Source of the DNA: Centroberyx gerrardi
Lineage: Eukaryota; Chordata; Actinopteri; Beryciformes; Berycidae
Assembly (NCBI RefSeq): GCF_048128805.1
Contig: NC_136008.1
Coordinates: 16,781,572 to 16,845,571, forward strand
DNA length: 64,000 nt
Direction: 5' to 3'
This document shows positions 12,188 through 28,100 of the stretch, piece after piece (position 1 is the stretch's first letter; each line of letters starts with the position of its first letter). A program made the translations under genes and the position numbers. The notes below the pieces were generated by a model. The model did no database searches, was not told the origin of the DNA, and saw only the letters and a list, made by a program, of their open reading frames with translations.

Positions 12188-14014
12188 TTACACTGGCTGC
12201 TGGATGTTGGGGTCTTGTCCTGCGTTCAGTGTCTCTCTCTCCTCCATGGAAGCTACGTTGTCTGAGTTGGTTGCAGTTAAGGACGTGGATGTGCCCTTCC
12301 TCTCTATAGGTGGACCAGAGTCAGACTTCCGGGAAATCCGTGAGAGGTGCGAAGCCAGGGAGCGAGATGACACAAATGACAAGTGGTCCTCCGCCAAGGC
12401 AGTCTCTAACACCAAGCATATAGACTGCTTGAGCTTCTTCTGGAATTCATCACACATGAAGACATAGAGGATGGGGTTCAGGCAGCTGTTGAGAAAGGCC
12501 AGGCCTATAACCAGTGGACCTCCAATTCTCATAACATGCCTAACGGCTCTGCTACTATAAGCCTTGAATTCTATAAACTGAAACACATGGAAGGGCAACC
12601 AGCAGAGGAAGAATGCAAAGATGATAGCAATGATGATTCGGAGAGATTTCCGTTTCCTTCCCCTCTGGAGGCGCCTTGCACGCACGGCGATGGCAACATA
12701 AGAGAGAGTTATGACTAGGAAGGGGACGAGGAAGCCCAAAACAAAGCGGAAAATGGTGAGGCTCCATTTATCCATTGACTTAGAATAAGTACATGCAAAC
12801 CTTCCCTTGTGTACCTCCCGAACCTCCCGAAGAATGACGTAAGGTAAGCTGCAGGCCAGAGCAGCCAGCCAGATGACAACGCATATGATCTGAGCTTTGC
12901 GAGGGGTGCGCTTGTTTTGGGCCCACACCACCACCCAGGTGGACAAGCAGCGATCCAGACTTATGGCCATCAGGAGGAAGATACTGGCAAACATGTTGAC
13001 TACACTCACTAAGTTGTGGAGCTTGCACATGAAATCTCCAAAAGGCCAGTTGTAACCGCGGGAGACATTAACGATCGTGAGAATCAGGAAGACTGTGAAG
13101 AGGAAGTCAGCCAGGGCCAAGTTGAGAAACCAAATCGAGTTGACTGTTTTCTTCATCCTGAACCCCGTCACATAGATGACCAGACTATTGCCTATAGTCC
13201 CAAGCACAAATATCACACAGTAGATGACAATGGAGAATACTTCCATGTTGCTGAGACCACCAGGCGGCTTAATTGGTGGTGCTACAGTGGAACGGAAGCT
13301 TTCATATGAATCTAAGGAAGAAGACACAAGTGTTACTAGTGTGATTAGTAACCATAACATGTCACGCAACATGCCCTGAACAGTTTATGAGAATCTGGTT
13401 ATTTGTTTAACAAAATTGTATATATATTATCTTAGCCTTATCTTCGGATTTGACATTGAACATCTGAAAGCTGGGAGTACTGTAATTTTTGACAGAATTA
13501 GGCTATTGAATTTTTAAGATATCATCTGAATCTCTTAAAATGAAATCTGTATTGCACATACACATTTTGTAATCCAGCTTCTTGTAGGTCATCTCAATAT
13601 TAGATGTTGATAACTACAATGATGTACACAAGACAACTATTCATCCTGGACAAAAAAGGTCATGCAACATTAAATTTCACTGTGCTGGATTGAATGAAAA
13701 AGTCACAGAATAATTTGTACTAAATTGCAAGTTGCTTTTTCCACTCATTTCACCAAATGCAGGTGTTATGATCACAGATAATGCTAATAAAATAATGTTT
13801 GTGCATGAAATAAATATTTTCAGATCAGTTCTGCAACAAATCATGATACACAACCTTGCTGTTGATGCATCTCAGTAAGGTTACGCAATACTTCATGCAT
13901 ATTTGTAAATTCTATTTTTGAGGTAAAATGATATGTTAAGTCAAAGCATATTGCATTATGCTCCTAACGTGATGGTAGTAAAGTGCAGATTTGGAGCATC
14001 TTACCTGTCCCCAT
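12188..14014 (-). CDS. Rhodopsin-class chemoattractant-type GPCR (FPR/CMKLR1/C3aR group), 2 coding exons, 377 aa
   Basis: Exons: 14005-14014 (ATG GGG ACA G, donor GTAAGA) and 12188-13311 (acceptor cttccttag); 1134 nt including TAA. The second exon encodes seven hydrophobic segments. TM1 starts near residue 26; TM2 reads NSIWFLNLALADFLFTVF; TM3 carries the extracellular Cys and ends SLDRCLST, so DRC replaces the usual DRY; TM6 has FFLCWLPFHVFQF; TM7 ends CLNPILYVF, the NPxxY box. The tail has many Ser residues and an EDHLSF motif. The WFLNLALADF, ISLDRC and NPILYVFM words match receptors for formyl peptides, chemerin and complement fragments, which couple to Gi in leukocytes. I cannot tell which member this is or name the ligand. 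An in-frame ATG at 13372 would instead read through the acceptor and add a hydrophobic stretch; I prefer the spliced start because phase and donor fit. The extracellular N-terminus is short and acidic/aromatic (DSYESF). Confidence 0.85.
13312..14004. other. Intron of the GPCR gene, nothing else seen
   Basis: AT-rich 693-nt intron with a strong donor (CAG|GTAAGA in gene orientation) and an acceptor after a pyrimidine tract (ctagtaatcaca...cttccttag region). No repeat or coding frame is recognised. Confidence 0.4.
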
Positions 14015-14670
14015 ATTCCTGCTGTGATGACAATGAGTCTGTCTTTCTGTCCAAAGTGATATCAAACCCAGCCTCTGCCTGGCGTAGCCTACACTCACTC
14101 TCTGATTCCTCCTCCTCCCTGGTTCATTAGACAGCACTTCTGCGTTTGCAAATGCTCCTCAACAAGACACAAAGTCATACAGGTTCCCAAAGTTAGATTC
14201 TCACTCTAGAAAGGAGGTGGAATTGATTTTTTCTCACTTATTAAACTTCTTTTCATTTTTACTTATTTTTTGATATAGGGTGGACTGTTTATTGCATGTT
14301 TGACTGATCCCAGGAAAAAATGTGTTGATTTGAACCAAAATACTCCTCATTGTCACTTAATACCCCTTTCCGCCCCTGTCAGGTTGGCATGAATGCAGAA
14401 CATGAAAACAACACTAGTGGTCTCAACAGTTTTACTTTATGCATGTTTTGTTACAATTGCACCAAACATAGCAGCACAGTGAGTGGAAGATACTATTATA
14501 TCATTACAAGTCAATAGAAATAGCAGCATCCTTGTGACAGCTAATGTTGAAGCTGAATGGAACCTGTAAAACTGACACGCCCAATGAGTCCAGTGAAGAG
14601 CAGGACGAGGACGCGTGGCGAGGCAGGCAAGCAGTGCACATGGATGTTGCAGATTTTGTGTGTTGCCACT

Positions 14671-16667
14671 TTAGTTGGAAGCAACAGTCTGGTCGATCCA
14701 ACGGCGCAGATAGGACACACGGGCGTACACGGCAGGGGCGCGCACGTTGCAGTTGCTGGTACCCCAGGACACAATACCCACCTGGGACCACACTCCACCA
14801 TTCTCACAGACCAGAGGGCCACCAGAGTCACCCTAGAACAGAGACATAGATGCTTTGGTGTCGAATAACAGGATAACCAGAATAAAATACTTAGATAAAG
14901 CCGTTATACATAAAGGGGAGACTACTCTGCTGCTTTTACACAGGATGTGGTGGGCTGACAGTATTTGTATCAATCAATTCAGTTACAGGAAACAGATATG
15001 CAGCAAGAGCATCAGATAGAAGATAAAGCTTTACTTCATCAGAATAATCTGTACTTCAGGCTTAAAGAATTGAGTTACCTGGCAGGAGGACACTCCAGAA
15101 GCACCAGCACAGATCATGGCATCAGTGATTCTGTTTTGACCCCAGTACTGCCTGCACTGGGCAGGGCTGAGCAGGGGCAGGGCGGTCTGCTGGAGGAAAC
15201 GGGGGCTTGCTGGAAAAGAAGAGGAAAGAAGGGGGCAAAAATGAGCAAGAAGCTGGGGCTATCTAACCAAATAAATCCTGTACCTCTGTCTCAGTTAGAT
15301 GAGGTGCAGTGGATTTTTTTTGCAGTGCTACATTCACATTCCTAGTAAAGTTTATGTTTTTCCTTTGTGGAAACTGACCTGTTCATACCTTCATACCTGC
15401 GTTCTCTAAATTTACCGTGTGTGTGAGAGCGTGTATGGAAGAGAAAGCAGTTGTTCACTCACAGGTTTGGCCGGTCTTGCCCCAGCCAGTAGTGACACAG
15501 CGGGCTCCAGAGGGGATGCTGGTGCTGGAGGAGGCCAGGCACACAGGAGACACACGGGATGTCATCTGCGCTGGGGAGGACAGCCTCAGAAGGGTGATGT
15601 CGTTGTTGAAGTTCTGGGCATTGTAGTAGGGGTGAGTGATGGCCTATACACAGACAGAGAGGAAACAGATGATCCATTTGACCATCTATAAAGGATTAAC
15701 AGAGCTAAGGAGAAAACGGTTAACGTATCACAGAGGGGAGGATAAATCATAAGCCAACGTGATGGCATTTTGCTTCTATGCAATGATACCTGTGTCCAGG
15801 AAATGAGGCAAAAGATCAAATTTTGAGAGTGCTCTGGTGTTACTTACCCTGGCAATGGTCTTGACCTGAATTTGCTCGCTGTTGGACTGACGGTCATGCT
15901 CTCCCAGGATTACACGGTGACGGCCAGGGCTGGAGAGGGACAAAATTCAAGAAAGAAGGGCAGTTATAGATATGGTATGCTTATGACTTCTCCGGTCTGG
16001 ACACTGTATACAATGGAAAGTAAAGAGAACAATTACTTACGACACACGGCAGTGAGCGGCAGTGACAACCCAGTACTGGTTGATCAGAGATCCTCCGCAG
16101 AAGTGGAATCCCGTGCCATCCTAGGGCAAGGATAGGGTGTAAGAGGACACTTATTGAAACTGTTTTGTTAATGCCTCATCTGAATTACATATTTATTATA
16201 CCAAATTCTTAGAAAAGCTGCACTGTAGATTTTTTGTGTGTGACTGCAGCAAAGTTACAGTATAGAACGAGAGTGCATTAGTTAGGCTACCTGAAGGGAC
16301 ACCTGCCAGGGCCAGGAGCCCGACACGGCGTTCTGTCCATTTACAATCTTGTTGTAGCCGTTCACTTGGGGCTTGATAGCAGGCACTCCACACCCTGAGA
16401 CCCAAATACACAATCAGAGGAGAGGTCTGCCTGCCCTCAATATAGCGCAAATATTCCAGCAAGTGACAAAATTTATATAGTATATGACAGCACAGAGAAT
16501 ACTTTCACAATCCTAAAGTGAGAATGACTTTTGCAACTGGCAGCACTACACTGCAACAGAATAATCAGATAACAAATAACACACATCATGCAGTGTAAAA
16601 CCACCACTCACTCACCCACTGCAGAAGCCACCAAAGCAAAGCAACTGACGATCAATAACATGGCCAT
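14671..16667 (-). CDS. ctrl: Chymotrypsin-like pancreatic serine protease precursor, 7 exons, 263 aa
   Basis: Exons: 16616-16667, 16291-16394, 16041-16120, 15848-15929, 15463-15643, 15079-15209, 14671-14832; 792 nt including TAA, all phases consistent. Residues 1-17 ([17 protein letters not shown]) are a signal peptide. The propeptide begins CGVPAIKP, whose Cys pairs with the catalytic domain in chymotrypsins, and the activation site is K|IVNG. The catalytic triad is visible: His in TAAHC, Asp in NNDITLL and Ser in GDSGGPLVC. The residue six before the catalytic Ser is Ser (SSCQGDSGG), which predicts a chymotrypsin-type pocket for large hydrophobic side chains. Length and exon pattern match vertebrate chymotrypsinogen/CTRL. 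It would be secreted by exocrine pancreas as a zymogen activated by trypsin. I cannot separate CTRL from a CTRB paralogue without alignment. No defects are seen. Confidence 0.92.
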
Positions 16668-16717
16668 AGTGTAGACTGTGATTCTCGTCCCTGAGCCTCA
16701 GCCCTTTTGGACGCCTA

Positions 16718-16725
16718 CTTTTATA
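16718..16725 (-). promoter_or_regulatory. TATA box of the chymotrypsin-like gene
   Basis: TATAAAAG in gene orientation, ending 51 nt upstream of the ATG at 16667. This leaves room for a short 5' leader of about 20-25 nt, as is usual for pancreatic zymogen genes. Confidence 0.75.
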
Positions 16726-16793
16726 CCTGCACCACACACTTGACCCTGAACTCCATGTGTAGCGCTCCAAAGGTTCCTCCCAGGTGTGATAGG

Positions 16794-16812
16794 TGTGGGA
16801 AAAGAACAGCTG
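16794..16812 (-). promoter_or_regulatory. PTF1-like composite element upstream of the chymotrypsin-like gene
   Basis: In gene orientation the site reads CAGCTGTTCTTTTCCCACA: an E-box (CAGCTG) followed by a TC-box (TTTTCCCA), with starts about one helical turn apart. This is the bipartite layout bound by the PTF1 trimer (PTF1A, E-protein, RBPJL) in exocrine pancreas promoters. It lies about 70 bp upstream of the TATA box. A second E-box (CACCTG) sits nearby at about 16790. Function is inferred from pattern and position. Confidence 0.6.
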
Positions 16813-17458
16813 AGAGGACTTCATAGCTCAGACAGACACACTCATCTACTTACTCTCACGTCTGTGTTTGTCCTGCTCTGCGCTACACATGGGTCATGGC
16901 TTTTAGCAAACAAATCATTGCGTAATAATTCCATTGGTAACTACATTAAGCAACACCACAGACTCTTATTATTAATCTGAGAGGAAAAGATATTTGTACC
17001 CCAAATATCTGCTCTACAACCACAGCCATCATGGTTATTATCAGCCGGTTCATGTGAGCTCAGTGTTTTCATGTTAATATGACTGTGCATATGTTTTGCA
17101 ACACATTCAAAATGTTAAGGCCTATATCCGCTTGCTTGCAACATTCTCTCCACCCGTTGCATGACAGCAGAAGTGGTTACCACAGAAAGATAAATTCGTG
17201 CACGTTATTTTAACATCAGCACATTTCTATCATTTGTGAAAATATCTCCTGTCAATAAGGTTACCACACGTACAGGAACAAGATATTGATCTAAACTCTC
17301 GTGTTTTAAAAACATGAGTTCAGGTTTTGCCTGCTCATGCAGATAAATGCAGTCATGCAGTTAACAATATACATGATAGAGTAAATCACAAAAGTAGTGG
17401 ATTTAAAAGAAAAAAGTTCACAAAAATCACAACAGACTTCAGCATCTCATTACTGATC
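16813..17458. other. Intergenic region upstream of the chymotrypsin-like gene and downstream of HSPA8
   Basis: AT-rich non-coding sequence between two genes on the same strand. No coding frame, transposon end or repeat array is recognised. Confidence 0.4.
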
Positions 17459-17464
17459 TTTATT
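17459..17464 (-). terminator. Probable HSPA8 polyadenylation signal (AATAAA)
   Basis: AATAAA in gene orientation, about 320 nt downstream of the HSPA8 stop codon. The intervening sequence shows no other gene, so it is read as the HSPA8 3' UTR. Confidence 0.55.
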
Positions 17465-17783
17465 GATTCAATGAGAGGTGAAAAGAGAAATCATCACTGA
17501 AGTGATATCAATGAGGACAATGGACAGATCTTGAACATGTCTTATGTGATTGCGTGTTGTAACTGTGTGCATGTGTCAGATTTAGTTGTTCAGGTCTGTT
17601 AAAGTATTGAAATCTTTGACTGCATTTTCGAGCAAACAGTTTAGCAAGCATTTTAGGCAAGTGCAAATTAGGCTGTGATCTAATGTTTATTGGATGTGTA
17701 TATTGGCTATATTGATAAGATATTGGCATTAAGACAGTAAGATTATGTTGAGATCTGAGATGATGATGCTGTCGGCAGAGTGT

Positions 17784-21270
<3,487 letters not shown>

Positions 21271-21384
21271 CTTACATAAACAAAAGAAACAAGTCAATAA
21301 TTGAAACTCTGTTTTATAAAATTGCTTGTTTGTAATCAACATCATTAAATAAAAGATTTATATTGTATATGTAATTGTATGTAA

Positions 21385-21436
<52 letters not shown>

Positions 21437-21443
21437 TATATGT
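21385..21443. repeat. (TA)n microsatellite in HSPA8 intron 1
   Basis: A long alternating TA run with a short interruption, inside the first intron of HSPA8. Confidence 0.9.
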
Positions 21444-22915
21444 AATATATGTAATTGTTTTGTACTTGGACACTGAAAAAATCCTCACTCTTGTAGTATA
21501 ATAACAGTAAAAATGTGTGTAAATGTATGTGTGTCTGTGTGTATATGTCCCTGTCATTCACATAAGCCCAGATGCAGTGCCACGTGAAGCCCAAACTAGC
21601 TGTGACCGTCTAGGCTCAGCTGTTGAAATGTTCTCAAAAGGTCTGTAAAGGTGCAGTGCCATCCATGGTGTAGTGGCTCACACCAGCACATGACACTTGA
21701 AGCCAAATGACTGGACTATCTCACACTGCCCTTCAAACCCCTCCTCTCTCCACTCCTCCCTTAGCAACATAACACTGTAGTGTCACTGGCGAGTCAAATG
21801 TGATGGACTCATGCTGGAACAGTAATCAGTGCGGCTATTTTCCGACAGCTGGCTCCTGATAGCCAACAGTTACTATAATAAGTATCAATGTTTCTACACG
21901 GAAATGAATGAGAGGTGGTTTAAAAAGGCAGGGATCATTTAACAATCACTACTGGGCAAAACTCATTATGGTTTCTACTGAAATAAAGGACAGAGAAACC
22001 AAAAAAGACCCACAGCAATGTACAATTTTGAGGTGGAGTCACAGGCATATTTGCTCAGTAGAGCAGTCAACAAAAGCCACATTTGTAGAGATTAAGCTCT
22101 GATAAAACACCAGGCTGCTCACGTCTCACTATACTGAGGCAGTCAGCAAAAATAACCTATTATGAGACAGGGAAAAACCCACAAACAAGGTCGGAAACAT
22201 TCTACCAACTCACAGGGCACAAAAGTGATCTTGATGAACATTTAGACATTTTTCAGATGATCATATTTTCTAATATGTGTAACCATATTGTGCAATTTAA
22301 TTATTGTGTTGCTCTCTTCTGATATGTTGAGTAGTTGAAAGTAGAAACTTTGTTTCTTGTCTGTCCACTCAAACTAGTACAGGTTATTGAATTATCACTT
22401 GTTATCCAATTGCGTAACACAGAATAGAAAATGCTGACACGATGCTTTTGCTCCTCCTCCCATCCTTCATGTCTGAAACATGCCTTGGGCACTGTCAAAA
22501 ATATGCTGAGTGTAACATAACTATGGCATGTGACAAATTGAAACATCTATTGAGGAAGTACGTTTGTATCAATTTTTTTTAACACTACGTGAGGCCACAG
22601 TCAAACGTTTTCTCTGGTTGAGAGGATCATGCAGAAGCAAGATCACACCCATCCAATTGACACTCTTGTGACATGGAAATTAAGCACAGAACCGTCTATA
22701 GAAACATTTTGTTGGCTGGACAGACACTGACACAAATGTTGTGGTTGTTCATAGGGATTCCCCCTCAGCTTGTCATATCTCTGTTTGGCAGGAACCATGC
22801 AAGCCTCACTTATTTTGGAACCGTCTCTCACATTTGACAATCAAGTTCTTAAAGCAGCAAGCAAGACAGACTATGAAGCCAGACTGATTGCAATGCTTCT
22901 TATAAAAGGGGTTAC
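21444..22915. other. HSPA8 intron 1, no gene seen
   Basis: The rest of the first intron is AT-rich, unique-looking sequence. I searched its minus strand for box C/D snoRNA motifs and found none that fit. Confidence 0.4.
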
Positions 22916-23045
22916 CTTGCTCTGTCAGATGTTCAAGACTTGAGAGTTTACTGAGTTAAAGTTCTGTTTTGTATTCGCCCACCACACAACACCGGCGTCT
23001 GTGTCCCACTGCAGCACTCCTTTCCCTCTCCTGGCAGGCAGACTA
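22916..23045 (-). other. Non-coding first exon of HSPA8
   Basis: In gene orientation the sequence after the TATA box runs to a donor AGCAAG|GTAACC at 22916/22915. The matching acceptor (tttatgtaag) directly precedes the ATG at 21270, so the 5' UTR is almost wholly in this exon. The 5' end is estimated as about 30 nt downstream of the TATA box and is not precise. Confidence 0.65.
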
Positions 23046-23073
23046 AGAGGGCGAGTGTCTCCGCTCCCCAGTG

Positions 23074-23079
23074 TATATA
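23074..23079 (-). promoter_or_regulatory. TATA box of HSPA8
   Basis: TATATA within a GC-rich context (ggactgcgctctatatacactgg in pieces around it), about 30 nt upstream of the estimated HSPA8 start site. It lies where the HSPA8 core promoter is expected. Confidence 0.6.
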
Positions 23080-23125
23080 GAGCGCAGTCCAGGGAGAGTC
23101 CTTCAGGGTGTCAGGTGACTCCAAA

Positions 23126-23133
23126 GAAAGTTC
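23126..23133. promoter_or_regulatory. Heat-shock-element-like inverted pair GAAnnTTC
   Basis: GAAAGTTC is a head-to-head pair of HSE units about 50 bp upstream of the HSPA8 TATA box. A functional HSE normally needs three units; a third good unit is not obvious here. A weak or basal heat-shock response would fit a cognate gene. Confidence 0.4.
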
Positions 23134-23139
23134 TAGGCC

Positions 23140-24829
23140 CGTGTTTCTGCTCATTAAATGTTGGATTTCTGAGAAAGAAGGATCTGTGGCGTTACTTAAG
23201 TAGTCCTCTAATATTGCAGCAAAACAATAAGGTAGAATTAGAAATGTCAACGAAAGCACAAAAAGAGAGTTGGTGCTTTGATTTGACCTCTAAAACCGAG
23301 CAGTGTTTTCAGCATTGCTCTGATATGAGGAGGTAGTTTCTGAACATAGATAACGTTATTCACATGCTCTCTATATGGACAATGTGATCAACAGTTGGGA
23401 GAATGCAGTAAACTGTATCACCAACATATTATTTAGGTCCATAAATAAATAAATTAAATTAGATACTTTTTAGATATTAAAATGACTTCTAACCACGTTA
23501 ACACTTTTAACCATGGTATTCTGAAAATCGCAGAGTAGTCTCTGAGTAACTTAAGAAACTATATAGACTGGCAATCAATGTGCACTCTTATGTCTTGAGC
23601 AGCTGTTCTATAATACTAAACAAAATAGCAAATCTCAGCCAGAGGCTAAATTAATGCCCGTACCACCTTATATAATTTTACTTTTTATTACATTTTTTAC
23701 ATTGTTATTTTGTTTGATCAAGTGCCATTCAAGTATTTCCTGCCTACTCTCCACTTTCAAACTTACAGTAAGAAGAGCTGAAATGTCAAATTGCAGCTTG
23801 AAAATAGACATTCTCCCGCCTGCTATAAAGCACACATATGAGATACACCTGTCTTTGGTAGCAGTATTGTGCTTTGTGGTAATATGAATTGGTGCATATG
23901 TATAATACTATGAGTTTCTATCAGTTAATTTTACTAAAAACTGACTGTAAGTTTTAAATCATGTCTTGGTATGGGATTCCAGAGGGATGTCCATGCTGCG
24001 GATATTTCCAGAGAGGTGACACATAAATAGTTTTTCATTTAAGGTACGAGGAGGTGCAGACTAACTAAGCAGTTTTACTCAAGTCTTGTACTTTTGTGCA
24101 GTTTTGAGGTAGTTTGAGTAATTACATTTGAGGGTGCTTTATTTTTTCACACTCCTGTATTTCAAGTCAAATATCTTACTTTTTATTCCAGTTTATTAAT
24201 TTATTACCTGCAATTACAAGTTACTATATGAAGAGAGATATTGCATTCAAAACAGATAAAGAGTTCTTAAAAATAACTTTATTTTTGACCCAGTCAACAT
24301 AAAGAGGAAGTTATCAGAGTGAACGTTATTGGCTACTGGCTCCTTTATCTTAAGCTGCAGTATATAAGTAAACTCAATATAAACTTTAGCACATTTAAAA
24401 AAAACATCTTCAATAGTTTTACTGAGGTACAATTTTAAAAGGATGACCATTAATACCATATCACCATTCGTTCAGGTTAGTTATACTGTGACTCAAGTAA
24501 TTTATGATTTAAAGATTTATGTGGCTCTTCCACCAGTGAAGATAATAAAGTTGTTCAGTAAGAACCAGTCAAATGTTCCTTCCCCTAACTGCATGGTCCC
24601 TTGGCCAGAGCTCAAATAGTGGATGACTATTCCTGTTACATAGGCCTCTGTGACACATAGGCCATCTGGCATTAGATACAACACCAGCTAGTTACAGACA
24701 CCACCTGTTGCGACACACCAGATCCCAGTAGTCAACACATGCCTCTCAAGTAGTTTTCTTCCAGTGGTTGCACATTGCATATAATCCAAGATTATGGCCA
24801 AGAACATTTCTGAGGTAATCTCTGAAAGC
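23140..24829. other. Intergenic region between HSPA8 and the TBC-domain gene
   Basis: AT-rich sequence with no supported coding frame. A segment near 24040-24200 resembles the low-complexity actcaagt/ttttactc words of fish MITEs, but I could not define its ends. Confidence 0.4.
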
Positions 24830-24835
24830 TTTATT
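24830..24835 (-). terminator. Probable polyadenylation signal of the TBC-domain gene
   Basis: AATAAA in gene orientation, 325 nt downstream of the TGA at 25160. It is the first clear signal after the stop codon. Confidence 0.45.
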
Positions 24836-25159
24836 TTGAAAACAAACAAACAAACCTTCAACTAAAGCTTTAGTTATTTATGGCAATCTGGGGGAACCAT
24901 TGCATTGCCTCAATTGTTATTGTTCACTCTACCATACAATAAATACACTTACAATAAACAGCAATATTTTATAACACAATCCTATTGAGGAAATTCAACA
25001 TAAGCAGCATCAATACCTCCCTCAGGAGTATAAAGACTAAGACGAAGAATATGTGCCATCAAAACTCCCAATGAGGATTACAGGTCCCTTGTTATGAGTC
25101 AAATTACAGTTTAAACAGGCTTGGACTGTGTCGTCATGAATTCAGTAGAAGCAATCTCT

Positions 25160-28100
25160 TCAAAAAAATAAACTACGAAGCTGATAAAGGAAGTGATCTT
25201 CTTTGCTCTTGCGTGCCCTACAGCAGGCATTCATATAGTCCCAAGCACAGCGCTTGCAGTAGTTGTAGAAATGCCGCTCTGCTTTCTTCAGTGTGCTGTT
25301 TAAGTCCAGTGTTCCCTGAAGGCTGCACAGAAAAGGCACAGGGTTGACCAACAGATTCACACAGATTCACAAATACAAAATCCCTTTTTTTGGGATTAGA
25401 TTTCATGCCATAGCTAACATAGACCGACCTGCTGGCAAACTGGATGAGCTGTACATCATCTCGGCACCTCAGCAGAGACTCTTTGTTTTCTAACAGGATG
25501 GTTGCGCAGATGAAGAGCTCAAAGGTGAAGTCAGTGTTGATGGCCTGGGGCTCTGACTCTGGATTATCGTCTGGAATCATCATAAAAATCACAAAACTGA
25601 TGTGAGACACTGAACAGAGCTAACTGTCCTTCCATATAGCCTCATTCATGTCATATCTGAACGGCAGTTTGAGTTCTGGGTTTCACCTGTGCTGGGTTTT
25701 GTCGCCAGCCTTTCCTGATAGCGGGCGCGGTCTACTTGTAGGGAGATGAGCTCTAGGTGGTCACAACTCAGGATCTCAAACAATCGCAGTGCATCGCTGT
25801 GTTCAAACTCCCTCTGGAAACCCAGCAGCAGCCATCTAAAAGAGGGGCAATACACACATGCACACACACACACAAACAAATGGAATATGTATGCTCTGCA
25901 CCCCGCCGTTCGTAGGGAATGGAAGAGGCTGCGTAACTATGCAAAAATTGAGAGGGCAGCTCCTGCAAATGTTCGGTGTACAATCAGAGTGGACTACAAG
26001 AAGTGCGCTGTAACTAAAGATGGTGAGGTGGTCTGTAAGTTTGTGTCACCTTTTCAGCTACTGGGTCCAAACAATCAATGGGCTGAGTAATAAACTGGAA
26101 AACATTTTGTGATACGGTGGCTGAGGGACCATGACATAGTGGTGTTGACAGAGATTGAAAGAGCCAATGTGACCCACACCCCTGGATTCATACCTGTGGT
26201 AGCCAAAAACCAAAACAGTCAGAGAGGAGGTGATGTTGCTGTTTAAACATGACATTTACAATGTCACTGTAATTGATACGTCAGCTCAAGAGCAAATTTG
26301 GTTCCAACTGCAGAGTGTTCCCCGTGTAATGATTGGCAGGGCCTATATACCACCATCTGATTCACCTTTTTTCTCTAATGTAAGCTTTTCAGAAATCCAG
26401 GCCAGAACCTAGGACAACACCATTGGCTATGTGGTGGTTGGTGACATGAACACTAGGTGCGGAGACAAGGTGAAAGAGCTGCTTGAAGGTAGCAATAACA
26501 TGTACTACAAGCCTGTTGATGAAACAGTAAACACCAATGGAAAGAGTATTATTCAAGTTTGCAAAGACAATAATCTATTGGCTGTGAACAACTAGCACAC
26601 AGCGCCTCCCTAGTTCCCTAACCTACCGCAAGAGAGAAAAATGGATTTCTGAAGTGGATTACTGTCTAATCACTGCTTGTTACATTAATTGTGTTAAAAG
26701 CTTTGAAGTGAACCAAAATACTGACATGCCATCCGATCACGCCCCATTGTCTATAGAACTTGTGTTCCCTGAAGAAATTATTAATGCAAAGGTTTTGTTA
26801 CAGCGTGCTCAGGATTTGTGTATGCATTATATTATGACTCACTCTGACAACCCCTGCTGCAGGAAACCAGTGCCCTTCATGAATATCGATGCAGATCAAT
26901 TTCCTCTCAACATAAGTTCACTGGAAGCACCCATCATCAGCTTTGACTAGAACCTGGATGATATGGCTATGTGGTTTGCAGAATCATTGTATAACTGTGC
27001 TGCCCAGAGCAAACCAGTCAGCCCTAGACCCCTGGCACACAACCTGCCCTGGAACCAGGAAGCACTTTCACCCCGTTGGCAGCGTATATTGGAGTGTGGT
27101 GATGCTAAAATGTTGTGGCGGGCTATTGATTGGAAGGGGGAGTTTTCCTCAACTCCTCACCAAGAGATGCCTTCTGAAGCTGACGTCCAAGAACATATGG
27201 AGAGGCTGTTGAACCCCCTTGCTGGTGAGGGAGAAAACCCACTGCATATGGAGGGCTATAATGTGAACATGCCATTGCACACCCATAGGCTGACAAGCTC
27301 AAACCCAGGGTGATAAACATCCAAAAATAATTAACAATTCAATAAAGTACATAGAAAACAGATACATAGAGAAAAAAGCACAGTAGTACAAAAGCCATAC
27401 TTCAAAAATATCAAACCCATCACCCAGTGGCCTCTCTCAGATACATTGGCATCGAGCACATTAGAACTCCGAGAAGAGGAGGCGATTTAAATACCCTCTT
27501 ACTTCAAAGAGAACGTTTTTACATTTTCACTCTCCAGACTCTCACACCTACAAGTCTGAATCAAGAGTATGAGATCAAACATTTTCTCTAAAATAAAAAA
27601 TAAAAATGGTGGAGTATCATGATGGCTCTCCCTACATATATAGGTATTTCTCTAGACCCTGACACACATATCTGTAAAAATGTTTAATTATACAACAGGT
27701 GTGTCTTTTTTCCTTATTGTGATTTTTTCCTTATTGTGATTTGATCTAGCTGACTTTTTATAGAAGGGTGTTAAGAGCCAATTTCTTACATGAATTTAAG
27801 ATTTCTTCTTTTCCTCTAACTTAATACAATATTTTTGAACGTAGGTGATGTAGATTTTGATATATGGGATGTTGTATCTGATATTATGTTTATGCTTATA
27901 TATAAGATATACATGTATGTTTGATATTTTTGAAGTATGGCTTTTGTACTACTGTGTTTTTTTTCTCTATGTATCTGTTTTCTATGTACTTTATTGAATT
28001 GTTAATTATTTTTGGATGTTTATCACCCTGGGCGGTTTGGATGGTTAACCACACCTGCCATCATAGAGCTTGTCAGCCTATGGGTGTGCATGATGTATAA

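Noticed and set aside
13312-13372. MLRDML... N-terminus of the GPCR as a signal peptide
   Set aside because: It lies in the intron between a good donor at 14004 and a good acceptor at 13312; the spliced form keeps phase and gives an N-terminus typical of this receptor group.
27276-28090. Terminal repeats of an LTR retrotransposon
   Set aside because: The two arms are inverted, not direct, and the coding remnant matches the Penelope-like C-terminus.
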